Shown: in pieces, positions 19,441 to 27,960 of the stretch | Numbering within the stretch: the stretch's first letter is position 1 | How the letters are laid out: every line of letters begins with the position of its first letter | Assembly: GCA_963755695.1 (NCBI GenBank) | Contig: CAVWLB010000010.1 | Span: 1,736,001 to 1,800,000 of the forward strand | Reading direction: 5' to 3' | DNA length: 64,000 nt | Source of the DNA: QHWT01 sp963755695 | GTDB taxonomy: Bacteria; Acidobacteriota; Vicinamibacteria; Vicinamibacterales; 2-12-FULL-66-21 | The notes under the pieces: generated by a model | Database searches by the model: none | Told to the model about the DNA's origin: nothing | Seen by the model: the letters and a program-made list of their open reading frames with translations, nothing else | Translations under genes and position numbers: made by a program

Positions 19441-20643
19441 ATGAGATCCCTTCGGCACTTCCCGTCGTCTATGGCCGTGGCCTCGTTGCTGCTGTTCGGT
19501 GGCGCGAGCGCGGGTTTCGCGCAGGAATTCCAGGGCTCGCAGATTCCCGGGTGGTCGTTCACTCCCGGGGTTGTGGTGTCCACGGTGTACGACAGCAACG
19601 TCGCGCTGACCTCGGAACTTCCGGCGCGACCCGACACCATCGGCGACCAGTTGTTCGTCGTGGAACCGTCTGGTCAGCTCGCATATCACGGCCCGCGCAC
19701 CACGTTCGACAGCGGCTACCGCGGCAACGTGCGGCGCTATAGCGATCTCGACGCCCGGGACAGCTTCAATCAGGAGGCCTTCGCGTCGCTGCGTCATCGC
19801 CTGACGCGGCGCACGACGCTGTCGATGTCCGAGACGTTCAAGACGGTGCCGTCGACTGATGAACTCCAGCTGGACGGGGTCCGGTTCACCCGATCCGGTA
19901 GCCGCACCAACCACTTCACGACCGGCCTGCAATCCAAGCTGACACGATACTGGAACTTCAACGTTAATTACGACTTCAACTGGATCGACTTCGACCAGGC
20001 GGACATCCTCCTCCTTCTTCGAGGCGGCCTCACACATAGCCTACACACCGAACTCGCGCGGCGTCTGAATGAGCGGGCCTCGCTGGGCGTGGAGTACGGC
20101 GTCCGCCTCGCTGATCTCAAGAGCCGTGCGCAGATGCTCCTGTTTCAAGACGCCGGCGGAACGTTTCATTATGAATTGGGCCAGCGAACCTCGTTCAACG
20201 CAGCGGGCGGCGTCTCACAACTGCGCGATCGAATACTGAACGAGACGCGAACGGGCCCATACGTGCGCGCCGAGGTCACGCATAACCTGGAGCGCGCGAG
20301 CATGGGCGCGAGTTACACGCAGTCCTGGGTGCCCACGTTCGGATTCGGGGGCGCCAGTGAGAGCCAAGGAGCCAGCGCCCACGTGGAGATGCCGGTCACC
20401 CACAACCGGATGTACGTTCAGCAGTCGATAAACTGGCGGCGCACCAATCCTCTGATTCGAACCACCTTTCCTCTCGACACCTGGTGGGTACGATCGACCG
20501 TCGGGTACGGGATTTCCCGGTGGATGCGCGTTCAGGGTTATTACGTCTACACACGACAGGACGCGGACCTTCCGGGGGGCCTGATCAAGCGCCACCGGAT
20601 CGCTGCTCAGGTCGTCATCTCCGAACCCATGAGGATCCAATGA
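19441..20643 (+). CDS. Outer-membrane beta-barrel protein of the exopolysaccharide locus
   Basis: The 400-residue protein has a signal peptide (ASLLLFGGASAGFAQE) and then long alternating polar/hydrophobic strands rich in aromatic and Arg residues, for example WNFNVNYDFNWIDFDQ and SLGVEYGVRLADLKS, with a final strand ending VVISEPMRIQ. That pattern fits a beta-barrel like the uncharacterised PEP-CTERM-system barrel family found beside export genes. It probably guides or anchors the polymer at the outer membrane. Its TGA overlaps the ATG of the Wzz gene (ATGA), so the two are coupled. There is no enzyme motif. Confidence 0.8.
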   Translation: MRSLRHFPSSMAVASLLLFGGASAGFAQEFQGSQIPGWSFTPGVVVSTVYDSNVALTSELPARPDTIGDQLFVVEPSGQLAYHGPRTTFDSGYRGNVRRYSDLDARDSFNQEAFASLRHRLTRRTTLSMSETFKTVPSTDELQLDGVRFTRSGSRTNHFTTGLQSKLTRYWNFNVNYDFNWIDFDQADILLLLRGGLTHSLHTELARRLNERASLGVEYGVRLADLKSRAQMLLFQDAGGTFHYELGQRTSFNAAGGVSQLRDRILNETRTGPYVRAEVTHNLERASMGASYTQSWVPTFGFGGASESQGASAHVEMPVTHNRMYVQQSINWRRTNPLIRTTFPLDTWWVRSTVGYGISRWMRVQGYYVYTRQDADLPGGLIKRHRIAAQVVISEPMRIQ

Positions 20644-22079
20644 TCGACGAACCCCGTTTTCACCCGCTCGACTACATGGCGGTCGTGCGGCGCCGCATGT
20701 GGTGGTTCATCGTGCCGCTCGTCTTCTGCGTCGCTGCGGGCACCGCGCTTGCGCTGCTGCTGCCCCGCCAGTACCTGTCGCAGGCGACTATTGGCGTTGC
20801 CGCCCCCACTTTGAGCCCGGAGTTGCTGAAGGGCGTGGGCTCCCTCGACAAGGAAGAACGACAGCGCGCTATCTCTCAACAGCTTGTGAGTCCGGCGGTT
20901 CTTCAGCGGGTGGTGCGGGAAGAACGGATCAATCCCGAGTCTCCGGTAGACCAGGTGGCGCAGGTGCTGCGGGCGAACATCGGGCAGAACATCTCGGTAC
21001 CCAACCCGATCACCAGGTCTTCTTCTTCTCCAAAAGGGCTGGACAGCTTCAATCTCGGTTATAGCGACAGCGATCCAGCCCGAGCACAGCGCATCGCCAA
21101 TCGCATCGCGTACGTCTTCGTCGAGGAGAACTCGAAGACTCAGATCGAGCGCACTGAAAATACGTCCGAGGTGCTGAGCCAGCAAGTTCAGGCGAGCCAG
21201 GCACGGCTCACCAGCCTGGAGAATGACCTGCGGATCAAGAAGCAGGCGAACATGGGCCGGCTTCCCGACCAGGTGAACGCAAACGTTCAGATGGTCAACG
21301 GACTGCGCGGCCAGTTCGAGTCGCTCTCCAACCAGATGCACAGCGAACAGGACCGGCTGACCAGCATCGAGTACCAGATCGAAGCCATGCGCGAGGGCGG
21401 GGGGAGCACTGCGTCGAGCGTCTCCATGATCCGGCTTGCGCAAAAGCGCGTCAACGATCTGATGAAGGAGTTGGCGGTGGCGCGGACGGTCTACACCGAC
21501 AAGCATCCCGAGATCGCGCGTCTACAGGAGGAGATCGCCGGTGCGCGTAAAGACCTCGCCGCCGCGCAACAGGAGAGTGGCAACGGTGACGAGGGGCTCG
21601 CCACCGATCCGCTGTACCGCCAGAAGGTTCAGGAGCGCGAGGGATCGAAGCTTCGGATTGCGCAACTGAAGCGTTCGTCGGCAGCCGCACAGAGTCAGAT
21701 TGCCGTCTATCAAAGTCGCGTCGATGCCGCGCCGATGGTCGAGCAGGCGCTGCAGTCGCTCGAACGCGAAGTGCTTATGGAGAAGAACCATTACACCGAC
21801 CTGACGAACCGCCATCAGCAGGCGTTGACCGCTGAAAGCCTCACACGCAAACAGGGTGGCGAGCGATTCAGCGTCTTGTACCCGGCCAATCTGCCGTCGC
21901 GGCCGAGCAAACCCGATCTGCTGAAGATCATGGGGATGGCCATCGGCGCCGGCCTCGTGCTCGGTGCTGCGGCCGCAATCGGACGCGAGTTCATGGATCG
22001 CTCGGTGCACGACGTGCGCGCGTTGCAGAGCGAATTCGAGGTGCCGGTGCTGGGAGAAATTCCGCGCATTTCAGCCTGA
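20640..22079 (+). CDS. Wzz-type chain-length determinant (XrtA-associated)
   Basis: The ATG at 20640 overlaps the barrel stop and gives 479 residues. The Wzz domain begins HPLDYMAVVRRRMWWF with a first membrane segment (FIVPLVFCVAAGTALALLLP), followed by a long periplasmic coiled-coil region (about residues 160-390) and a second membrane segment (IMGMAIGAGLVLGAAAAIGR) after the PSRPSKP proline-rich motif. No kinase domain is fused; the BY-kinase is the next gene. It should set polymer length and couple synthesis to export. The spacer to the kinase is a degenerate heptanucleotide array. Confidence 0.92.
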   Translation: MIDEPRFHPLDYMAVVRRRMWWFIVPLVFCVAAGTALALLLPRQYLSQATIGVAAPTLSPELLKGVGSLDKEERQRAISQQLVSPAVLQRVVREERINPESPVDQVAQVLRANIGQNISVPNPITRSSSSPKGLDSFNLGYSDSDPARAQRIANRIAYVFVEENSKTQIERTENTSEVLSQQVQASQARLTSLENDLRIKKQANMGRLPDQVNANVQMVNGLRGQFESLSNQMHSEQDRLTSIEYQIEAMREGGGSTASSVSMIRLAQKRVNDLMKELAVARTVYTDKHPEIARLQEEIAGARKDLAAAQQESGNGDEGLATDPLYRQKVQEREGSKLRIAQLKRSSAAAQSQIAVYQSRVDAAPMVEQALQSLEREVLMEKNHYTDLTNRHQQALTAESLTRKQGGERFSVLYPANLPSRPSKPDLLKIMGMAIGAGLVLGAAAAIGREFMDRSVHDVRALQSEFEVPVLGEIPRISA

Positions 22080-22086
22080 GAGATTG

Positions 22087-22156
22087 CTGGGAACTGACCC
22101 CTGGAGTTTGGCCACTGGTATCCGCCAGCTGGGGACTGGCAAGTGAGAGCTGACGA
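22087..22156. repeat. Degenerate heptanucleotide array between wzz-like and BY-kinase genes
   Basis: Ten consecutive 7-nt units can be read in phase (CTGGGAA, CTGACCC, CTGGAGT, TTGGCCA, CTGGTAT, CCGCCAG, CTGGGGA, CTGGCAA, GTGAGAG, CTGACGA). The array ends 2 bp before the kinase ATG at 22159, so it contains the region where a ribosome binding site should be. Confidence 0.65.
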
Positions 22157-22158
22157 CT

Positions 22159-23052
22159 ATGAGCCGCATACAGGACATTCTGAACAAGGCGGAACGTGAG
22201 GGGGCCGCCCGCCGCACAAGATCGATTGGAACGGACGTGCCGGCGGGGCCGTCGTCGTCCCCGATTGCGCCCCCCGCACCCGCGCCCGTTCCACGACCGC
22301 TCGTCGAGCCCACGCCCATTGCCGAACGCCGTGAAGCGCGGGCACGTCTGGCAGAGCCGCCGCCCGAGCGCGAGGTCCACCTGGATCGCCATCTCGTTGC
22401 TGCGTTGGCTCCCCAGTCGCTCGCCGCCGAACAGTACCGATCGTTGCGAACCCGGATCAGCCGGGTCGAGACCGGCCGCGCCGTACGCGTGATCATAGTC
22501 ACGAGCCCGGCGAAGGGAGACGGCAAGAGTCTGTCTGCCGCGAATCTCGCGCTCGCGATGGGTGAGGAGTTCTCACAGCGAGTACTGCTCATCGATGCCG
22601 ACCTGCGTCGGCCGTCCGTGCATCACCTTTTCGGGTTGCCGGAGTCACCGGGCCTCACCGACGTGCTCATGGGCGGCACGCCGCTCGACGATGCGCTCGT
22701 GACGCTGGCGGATCATAACCTCACCGTGCTCCCGTCCGGGGTCCCCCCGAGTCACCCGGCGGAGCTCCTGGGATCCGCCGCAATGCGCCGCGTCCTGGAC
22801 ACCCTGCGGACGCGATTCGATCGGGTGATCCTCGACATGCCGCCGGTGGCGCCGCTCGCCGACGTCCAGATCGCCGCCGCGATCGCCGACGGCATCCTGA
22901 TGATCGTCCGTGCGGGCATGACCCAGAAGCCGGCGATCGAGCGAGCCCTGGCCGGCCTCGACGTGTCGAAGGTGCTCGGGCTGGTGCTCAACGAAGTCGG
23001 CGCCGAAGCCAATTACCACGACTACGCGGGATACCGGTACATCGCGGGCTGA
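22159..23052 (+). CDS. BY-type tyrosine autokinase of the exopolysaccharide locus
   Basis: This 297-residue cytoplasmic kinase has Walker A SPAKGDGKS (about 115-123), Walker A' LLIDADLRRP (about 141-150) and Walker B VILDMPPV. The C-terminus (NYHDYAGYRYIAG) carries a four-Tyr cluster suitable for autophosphorylation. The N-terminal 85 residues are Pro/Arg-rich and low in complexity. It is the cytoplasmic partner of the preceding Wzz-like protein and would control polymerisation and export by cyclic phosphorylation. It belongs with the PEP-CTERM-locus kinases rather than with fused Wzc. The region before its start is made of a repeat array with only a weak GAGAG as ribosome site. Confidence 0.92.
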   Translation: MSRIQDILNKAEREGAARRTRSIGTDVPAGPSSSPIAPPAPAPVPRPLVEPTPIAERREARARLAEPPPEREVHLDRHLVAALAPQSLAAEQYRSLRTRISRVETGRAVRVIIVTSPAKGDGKSLSAANLALAMGEEFSQRVLLIDADLRRPSVHHLFGLPESPGLTDVLMGGTPLDDALVTLADHNLTVLPSGVPPSHPAELLGSAAMRRVLDTLRTRFDRVILDMPPVAPLADVQIAAAIADGILMIVRAGMTQKPAIERALAGLDVSKVLGLVLNEVGAEANYHDYAGYRYIAG

Positions 23053-23067
23053 GGAACCGACCGGGCC

Positions 23068-24438
23068 ATGCAGCTATTCAACCGTTACGTCTCGACCCGC
23101 AGCCTGACGGTCTTCGCCGGAGAGTTGCTGCTGATCTTTGGATCGGTCGCAGTCGCCGCACTCATCCAGAACACGCCGGATCTGCCGGCCAATCTGTGGA
23201 AGATTGCGCTCGTCACGGTGGTCTGCCAACTGTGCCTCTACTACAACGATTTCTACGACCTCACCCTGGTCCACTCGAATCGCGAGCTCATCGTACGGCT
23301 GTTGCAGGCGGCGGGCGCCGCCTCGATCGTGCTCGCCGCGCTCTACTCGGTGCGCCCGCAGTTGATGATCGGCAACGGCATCTTCGTATCGGCGCTGTTC
23401 GTCTTCCTGATTGCAATCCTCGCATGGCGCCTCGCGTTCAACCGGATCATCGGCTCACTGAGGCTCGAAGAACGTGTGCTGTTTGTCGGCACCGGGGAAA
23501 CGGCACGCAAAGTTGCGCGGCAGATCCTCGATCAGCGTGACTTCGCCTATCGGATTATCGGCTTCATCGACGACGATCCGTCGCGCATCGGGGAGCGCAT
23601 CGTCAATCCCGCGATCGTCGGCACGCCGGCGGACATCGAGCAGTTGATTGCACGATATCAGGTCGACCGCATTATCGTCGGCCTGGCGGACCGTCGCGGA
23701 AAGCTGCCAGTACAAGAACTGTTGCGCGCGAAGATGGCTGGGATCCGCGTCGAAGACGCGACCACCACCTACGAACGGGTCACCGGCAAGATCCTGATCG
23801 ACGATCTCCGCCCATCATGGTTGATCTTCTCGGACGGCTTCTGTGTTTCCCGCCTGACCCGACTGATGAAGCGCACCATCGATCTCACGCTCTCGCTGGC
23901 CATGCTGATCTTCGCGCTTCCCGCCATGCTCGTGACCGCGCTCGCCATCCTCGTCGAGGACGGACGCCCCGTGCTTTATCGCCAGGAGCGGGTTGGCGAA
24001 CACGGCCGCACCTTCACGCTGTCGAAATTCAGATCGATGCGCAAGGACGCCGAGAACGGCACGCCGATGTGGGCGAGAGATGACGACGATCGGGTCACGT
24101 TCGTCGGCCGGATCATCCGAAAGACGCGGCTCGACGAGCTGCCGCAGCTCTGGAACGTGATCCGGGGAGACATGAGCTTCGTTGGCCCGCGTCCCGAACG
24201 GCCGTACTTCGTGCAGGAGCTGTCGAAGGACGTTCCGTTCTACCAGCAGCGACACGCGGTCCGGCCCGGCATCACCGGCTGGGCGCAGGTGAAATATCGC
24301 TACGGATCGTCGCGGGAGGATGCCACCGAGAAGCTGCGCTACGACCTGTATTACATCAAGCACCTGTCGATCTTCTTTGACCTGACCATCGTATTCGACA
24401 CGGTGAAGGTCGTGCTCTTCCGCAAGGGAGCGGCATAA
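23068..24438 (+). CDS. Undecaprenyl-phosphate glycosylphosphotransferase (initiating sugar transferase)
   Basis: This 456-residue membrane enzyme starts polymer synthesis by transferring a sugar-1-phosphate to undecaprenyl phosphate. Four predicted membrane helices in residues 10-130 are followed by a CoA-binding-like Rossmann domain (LFVGTGETARKVARQILDQR). The C-terminal bacterial sugar transferase domain has a fifth hydrophobic segment (LTLSLAMLIFALPAML) and conserved motifs QERVGEHGRTF, KFRSM, RKTRLDELPQLWNV and FVGPRPERP, then PGITGWAQV. The architecture is that of the EpsB/WcaJ family tied to PEP-CTERM loci. It follows the kinase by 15 bp in the same operon. The sugar cannot be deduced. 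Confidence 0.93.
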   Translation: MQLFNRYVSTRSLTVFAGELLLIFGSVAVAALIQNTPDLPANLWKIALVTVVCQLCLYYNDFYDLTLVHSNRELIVRLLQAAGAASIVLAALYSVRPQLMIGNGIFVSALFVFLIAILAWRLAFNRIIGSLRLEERVLFVGTGETARKVARQILDQRDFAYRIIGFIDDDPSRIGERIVNPAIVGTPADIEQLIARYQVDRIIVGLADRRGKLPVQELLRAKMAGIRVEDATTTYERVTGKILIDDLRPSWLIFSDGFCVSRLTRLMKRTIDLTLSLAMLIFALPAMLVTALAILVEDGRPVLYRQERVGEHGRTFTLSKFRSMRKDAENGTPMWARDDDDRVTFVGRIIRKTRLDELPQLWNVIRGDMSFVGPRPERPYFVQELSKDVPFYQQRHAVRPGITGWAQVKYRYGSSREDATEKLRYDLYYIKHLSIFFDLTIVFDTVKVVLFRKGAA

Positions 24439-24484
24439 GCGAGACCTGGGCACTGGACGACCGCGGACAGCTCGCGGGTTGGTG

Positions 24485-24700
24485 ATGCTGCCGTTCAACC
24501 TGCGGCATCTCGGACCGGTGACCTATTGGGCTGTGGATGTTGACGGCACGCTTCTGGCTGTGCCTATAGAACGATCGATGGCGGTAGCGGCGTACCTGGC
24601 GCTCTTCTTCCTGATTGCCGTCGGACGTCGCGATCGCGCGAGCTTCCTGGCCAGGGCGATCGAACTGATTGGACGGCGCGGCTTGGCAACCGCAGCCTGA
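24485..24700 (+). CDS. Small hypothetical membrane protein
   Basis: An ATG at 24485 (with GTG and TTG codons just upstream) opens a 71-residue frame. The middle is hydrophobic (MAVAAYLALFFLIAVG) and could be a single membrane helix; the C-terminus is basic. No family is recognised. It fills the gap between two well-supported operon genes on the same strand and is followed by the nucleotidyltransferase after 27 bp, which slightly favours its reality. The region could equally be non-coding. Confidence 0.35.
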   Translation: MLPFNLRHLGPVTYWAVDVDGTLLAVPIERSMAVAAYLALFFLIAVGRRDRASFLARAIELIGRRGLATAA

Positions 24701-24727
24701 ATTGCGGCCATTTACGAGGATTACTGC

Positions 24728-25531
24728 ATGCGGGGCGTCATTCTGGCGGCCGGAAAGGGTTCGCGGCTCAATGGGACGGGCGCCGACAAGCCGAAGTGTC
24801 TTGTCGAGGTGGGCGGCCTGACGCTCCTCGAGCGCCAAATCACTGTCCTCGAGCGCGCCGGGATCGACGAGATCACGGTGGTGGTGGGCTGCGCGGCGGA
24901 TCGTGTGCGCTCGGTATGTGGCAGGCGGGTTACCTACCTCGAGAACGGACGGTTCGCGGAAACCAACAGCCTGTACTCCCTCTGGATGGCACGAGCTCTG
25001 CTTTATGAGGGCTTTGTAGTGCTCAACTGTGACGTCCTTTTCCACCCGGTCCTGCTGACCGACCTGTTGACGTCACCTCATCCGGATGCTCTCTTGATGG
25101 CGTATCGTGAAGCGGATCAATCGCCCTACGGCGAAGAAGAAATGAAGGTCAGCGTCCGCAGCGGCCGGGTCGTCGACATGTCGAAGACGATGGATCCCAC
25201 TGAAGCGCACGGCGAGAACCTGGGCATCGTCAAGTTCGGTGCCGACGGGGTGCCGATTCTCGTGGAGATTATGGACCGCCTGGTCGCCGCCGGCGAACTG
25301 CGGGCGTGGGCGCCTCGCGCGTTCAGCGAGTTCGCCAGGGTGCGGCCGCTCCATGCTGTCGGCACTCGCGGGTTGCCCTGGATTGAGATTGATTTTCCCG
25401 AGGACTATCACCGGGCGGTGCACGAGGTGCTGCCCGCGATTGAAGCGATGGTCGGAACCGAAATCGACGATCGCACCGGCGACGAACAGGTTACTCCAGC
25501 TCACGCGCGGATAGCGGCCGACGCGCGATAA
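24728..25531 (+). CDS. Sugar/choline-phosphate nucleotidyltransferase-like protein
   Basis: The 267-residue protein begins with the NTP-transferase signature GVILAAGKGSRLNGTGADKP, followed by KCLVEVGGLTLLERQ. NSLYSLWMARALLYEGFVVLNCDVLF contains the metal-binding Asp. The ETNSLYSL element is typical of the LicC-like branch, which activates phosphocholine, phosphoethanolamine or related groups as CDP derivatives, although sugar-1-phosphate specificity cannot be excluded. It would provide an activated donor for the polymer or its decoration. It overlaps nothing and is followed after 8 bp by the YvcK/CofD-like gene. Confidence 0.82.
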   Translation: MRGVILAAGKGSRLNGTGADKPKCLVEVGGLTLLERQITVLERAGIDEITVVVGCAADRVRSVCGRRVTYLENGRFAETNSLYSLWMARALLYEGFVVLNCDVLFHPVLLTDLLTSPHPDALLMAYREADQSPYGEEEMKVSVRSGRVVDMSKTMDPTEAHGENLGIVKFGADGVPILVEIMDRLVAAGELRAWAPRAFSEFARVRPLHAVGTRGLPWIEIDFPEDYHRAVHEVLPAIEAMVGTEIDDRTGDEQVTPAHARIAADAR

Positions 25532-25539
25532 GACGATCC

Positions 25540-26622
25540 ATGCTGCCGCACGCTGATTCCGAGCAGGCGCCCTGTCAGACAGAATCCCACCGCGGCATCG
25601 TGCCGCGGGTGGTGGCAATTGGCGGGGGCACTGGCCTGCCGAACGTGTTGCGCGGTCTGCGCCCGTTGCTGTTTGTGGACGCCTCAGTTCCACGCGAGCG
25701 CCTGGTCGCGATCGTGGCCACTTCCGACGACGGGGGCAGCTCGGGGCGGCTGCGTGCGGAGTTCAACGTCATCCCGCCCGGCGACATCCGGAACTGCCTC
25801 GCGGCGCTGTCGGACAACAACTCGCAGATCGTCGACATTTTTCAGTATCGCTTTGGCGCGGGGGACGGCCTGAACGGCCATGCGATTGGCAACCTGGTGC
25901 TGACCGCCTTGGCTGATGTCACGAACGATTTCACCCAAGCCGTCGAAATCGCCTCGCGGGTGATTGGCGCGCGTGGCGTCGTGTTGCCGGCGACGAGCGA
26001 ACTAGTAACGCTGGTCGCGGAGTTCGCCGACGGGCGGGTCATGAGCGGTGAGACGGCCATTGCCGCGACGCGCGGAACCATCGAGCGGCTGTCGTTGCTG
26101 CCGGATCGTCCACGGTGCGCGCCGCAGGTCACCGACGCGATACACAACGCCGAGGTGATCGTCGTCGGCCCTGGCAGCCTGTTCACCAGCATCCTGCCGC
26201 CGCTCCTGGTACCGGCAGTCAGCGATGCGATTCACCTCTCGAAAGGAATCAGGATTCTCGTCGCCAACCTGATGACCGAGCCTGGTGAGACCGACGATTT
26301 CAGTGTTCTCGATCACCTGCTGACGATCGAGCGGCATGCGGGCCGGCAACTGTTCGACTACGTCATTTACAACACGCGACCGGTGCTGGACCCTCTCGCC
26401 CGGGCATACGCCGAGCGAGGCGCGCTGCCGCTGATCACCGGAAGCTTCGAGCTGAATGCGCTGGAGCGTCTGGGTGTGCGCGCCATCGGGGTGCCGCTCG
26501 TGTCCGAGCATCCGGCAGGAAAGATCCGTCATCATCCCGAATGCCTTGCCGCCGCGATCACCGCGCTGGCGCAGGGCAAGCTTAGCGCGTGGCGAAGCCG
26601 ACCAGAGCTCGGAGGCATGTGA
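25540..26622 (+). CDS. YvcK/CofD-family protein inside the exopolysaccharide locus
   Basis: The 360-residue protein has the family N-terminus VVAIGGGTGLPNVLRGLRP, a TSDDGGSSGRLR nucleotide/phosphate loop, PPGDIRNCLAAL, HAIGNLVLTAL and the GPGSLFTSILPPLLVP motif. Relatives are YvcK (GlmR), a UDP-GlcNAc-binding regulator of cell-wall precursor flux, and CofD, a lactyl-phosphate transferase of F420 synthesis. No other F420 gene is nearby. Inside a polysaccharide operon a role in sensing or directing UDP-sugar supply is the more plausible reading. The first 20 residues are poorly conserved; the start may lie slightly downstream. Confidence 0.85.
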   Translation: MLPHADSEQAPCQTESHRGIVPRVVAIGGGTGLPNVLRGLRPLLFVDASVPRERLVAIVATSDDGGSSGRLRAEFNVIPPGDIRNCLAALSDNNSQIVDIFQYRFGAGDGLNGHAIGNLVLTALADVTNDFTQAVEIASRVIGARGVVLPATSELVTLVAEFADGRVMSGETAIAATRGTIERLSLLPDRPRCAPQVTDAIHNAEVIVVGPGSLFTSILPPLLVPAVSDAIHLSKGIRILVANLMTEPGETDDFSVLDHLLTIERHAGRQLFDYVIYNTRPVLDPLARAYAERGALPLITGSFELNALERLGVRAIGVPLVSEHPAGKIRHHPECLAAAITALAQGKLSAWRSRPELGGM

Positions 26623-26623
26623 G

Positions 26624-27946
26624 ATGTACGAACGGTTTTATCAGCTTCGTGAACGCCCGTTCGCGCTAAGCCCGGATCCCGAATACTTGTACCCGAGCCG
26701 CGTCCATCAGGAGGCGCTCAGCTACCTTCGCTATGGCCTGGAGACGCAGGCCGGTTTCGTGGTGATCACCGGTGAAATCGGATCCGGCAAGACCACTCTG
26801 CTGCAGACGCTGCTGCGCAACCTGGATAGCCACACGACGGTCGGCCGGATCGTGAACACGATGCTGGAGCCGCGAGAGCTGCTCGAGACGATCATGATCG
26901 ACTTCGGTCTCGACCCGAGCGGGCGGAGCAAACCGCTGCTGCTCCGCGATCTCGCGCAGTATCTCGTCGATCAGCGTCTGGCCGGCCGCCTGGTGCTCCT
27001 GGTCATCGACGAAGCGCAGAACCTCAGCCTCGCCGCGCTCGAGGAGCTGCGGATGCTGTCGAACCTCGAGACGGAAAAATCGAAGTTGATCCAGATCGTG
27101 CTGGTTGGCCAGCCCCATCTGCGCGACAAGCTCCATGCGCCCGAACTCGAGCAACTCCGGCAGCGCATCACCGTCAGTTATCACCTGCCCCCACTCGACG
27201 CAGACGAGACGCTGCACTACATCAACCATCGGCTCCGGCGTGCGGCGCTCGGCGCGCCTCTCGAATTTCCGCCGGACGCGACCGCCATCATCCACGTGCG
27301 CAGCCGCGGCGTGCCGCGGATCATCAATGTCATCTGCGATGCCGCGCTGGTGTTTGGCTATGCGGAAGAGCGCCGGCAGATTGATCGCGAGTTGATCGTG
27401 GAGGTTCTCCGGGAACTGGAAAACACCGGCGTCTTGCCGCCGGCTTCCAGCGAGTCGACGGCACCAGCGACCGAGCCGATTGCCGAGACACCTCGAGCAC
27501 CATCAACCGGGGTGGCCGCTTCGGCGGTGGCCCCGCCACGACTGTCCAGTCCGGCCAGTGCAATCCCGACGGCGATGATGTCGCCCGTCGCACCACCGGT
27601 GGACATCAACTGGCCGCCAACGCCGCCACGCCGCGACTCGAGCCTCGACTTGCGCGCGAGCGCGCTGGACCAACGCGAAGAGGCCTTGCGGCAGCGCGAA
27701 CGCGAGCTCGCGGAACAGCGTCGCGTGCTCGCCGAGGAGTATCGGCTGCTCCGCAATCAGCGGGCGACCGTCACGCAACCGGCCGAACCGGTGTCGGCCG
27801 CCGGTGGACGCATCCGCCTGCAGGTGCATGGCGGACAGCCGATGCCCGTGGAGGCGTCGCGGCCGGAAGGGTTCTGGGGCTGGCTGAGACGGGTTATGCT
27901 GGGTGTTTCGCCACCGGTTCAGAAGAACTATCGGACCAATGCGTGA
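26624..27946 (+). CDS. XrtA/PEP-CTERM-locus AAA ATPase (ExeA-like)
   Basis: The 440-residue protein starts MYERFYQLRERPFALSPDPE, the hallmark opening of the PEP-CTERM-locus secretion ATPases. Walker A is ITGEIGSGKTTLL (about 47-59), Walker B is LVLLVIDEAQNL, and an AAA_22 core extends to about residue 265. A Pro/Ala-rich linker (about 275-340) precedes a coiled-coil (EALRQRERELAEQRRVLAEE). Such ATPases are constant members of exosortase loci and are assumed to energise or organise export, although no biochemistry is known to me. It starts one base after the preceding stop, so it is translationally coupled. It is a strong marker that this is an XrtA-type locus. Confidence 0.9.
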   Translation: MYERFYQLRERPFALSPDPEYLYPSRVHQEALSYLRYGLETQAGFVVITGEIGSGKTTLLQTLLRNLDSHTTVGRIVNTMLEPRELLETIMIDFGLDPSGRSKPLLLRDLAQYLVDQRLAGRLVLLVIDEAQNLSLAALEELRMLSNLETEKSKLIQIVLVGQPHLRDKLHAPELEQLRQRITVSYHLPPLDADETLHYINHRLRRAALGAPLEFPPDATAIIHVRSRGVPRIINVICDAALVFGYAEERRQIDRELIVEVLRELENTGVLPPASSESTAPATEPIAETPRAPSTGVAASAVAPPRLSSPASAIPTAMMSPVAPPVDINWPPTPPRRDSSLDLRASALDQREEALRQRERELAEQRRVLAEEYRLLRNQRATVTQPAEPVSAAGGRIRLQVHGGQPMPVEASRPEGFWGWLRRVMLGVSPPVQKNYRTNA

Positions 27947-27960
27947 GATAACGGACATCG

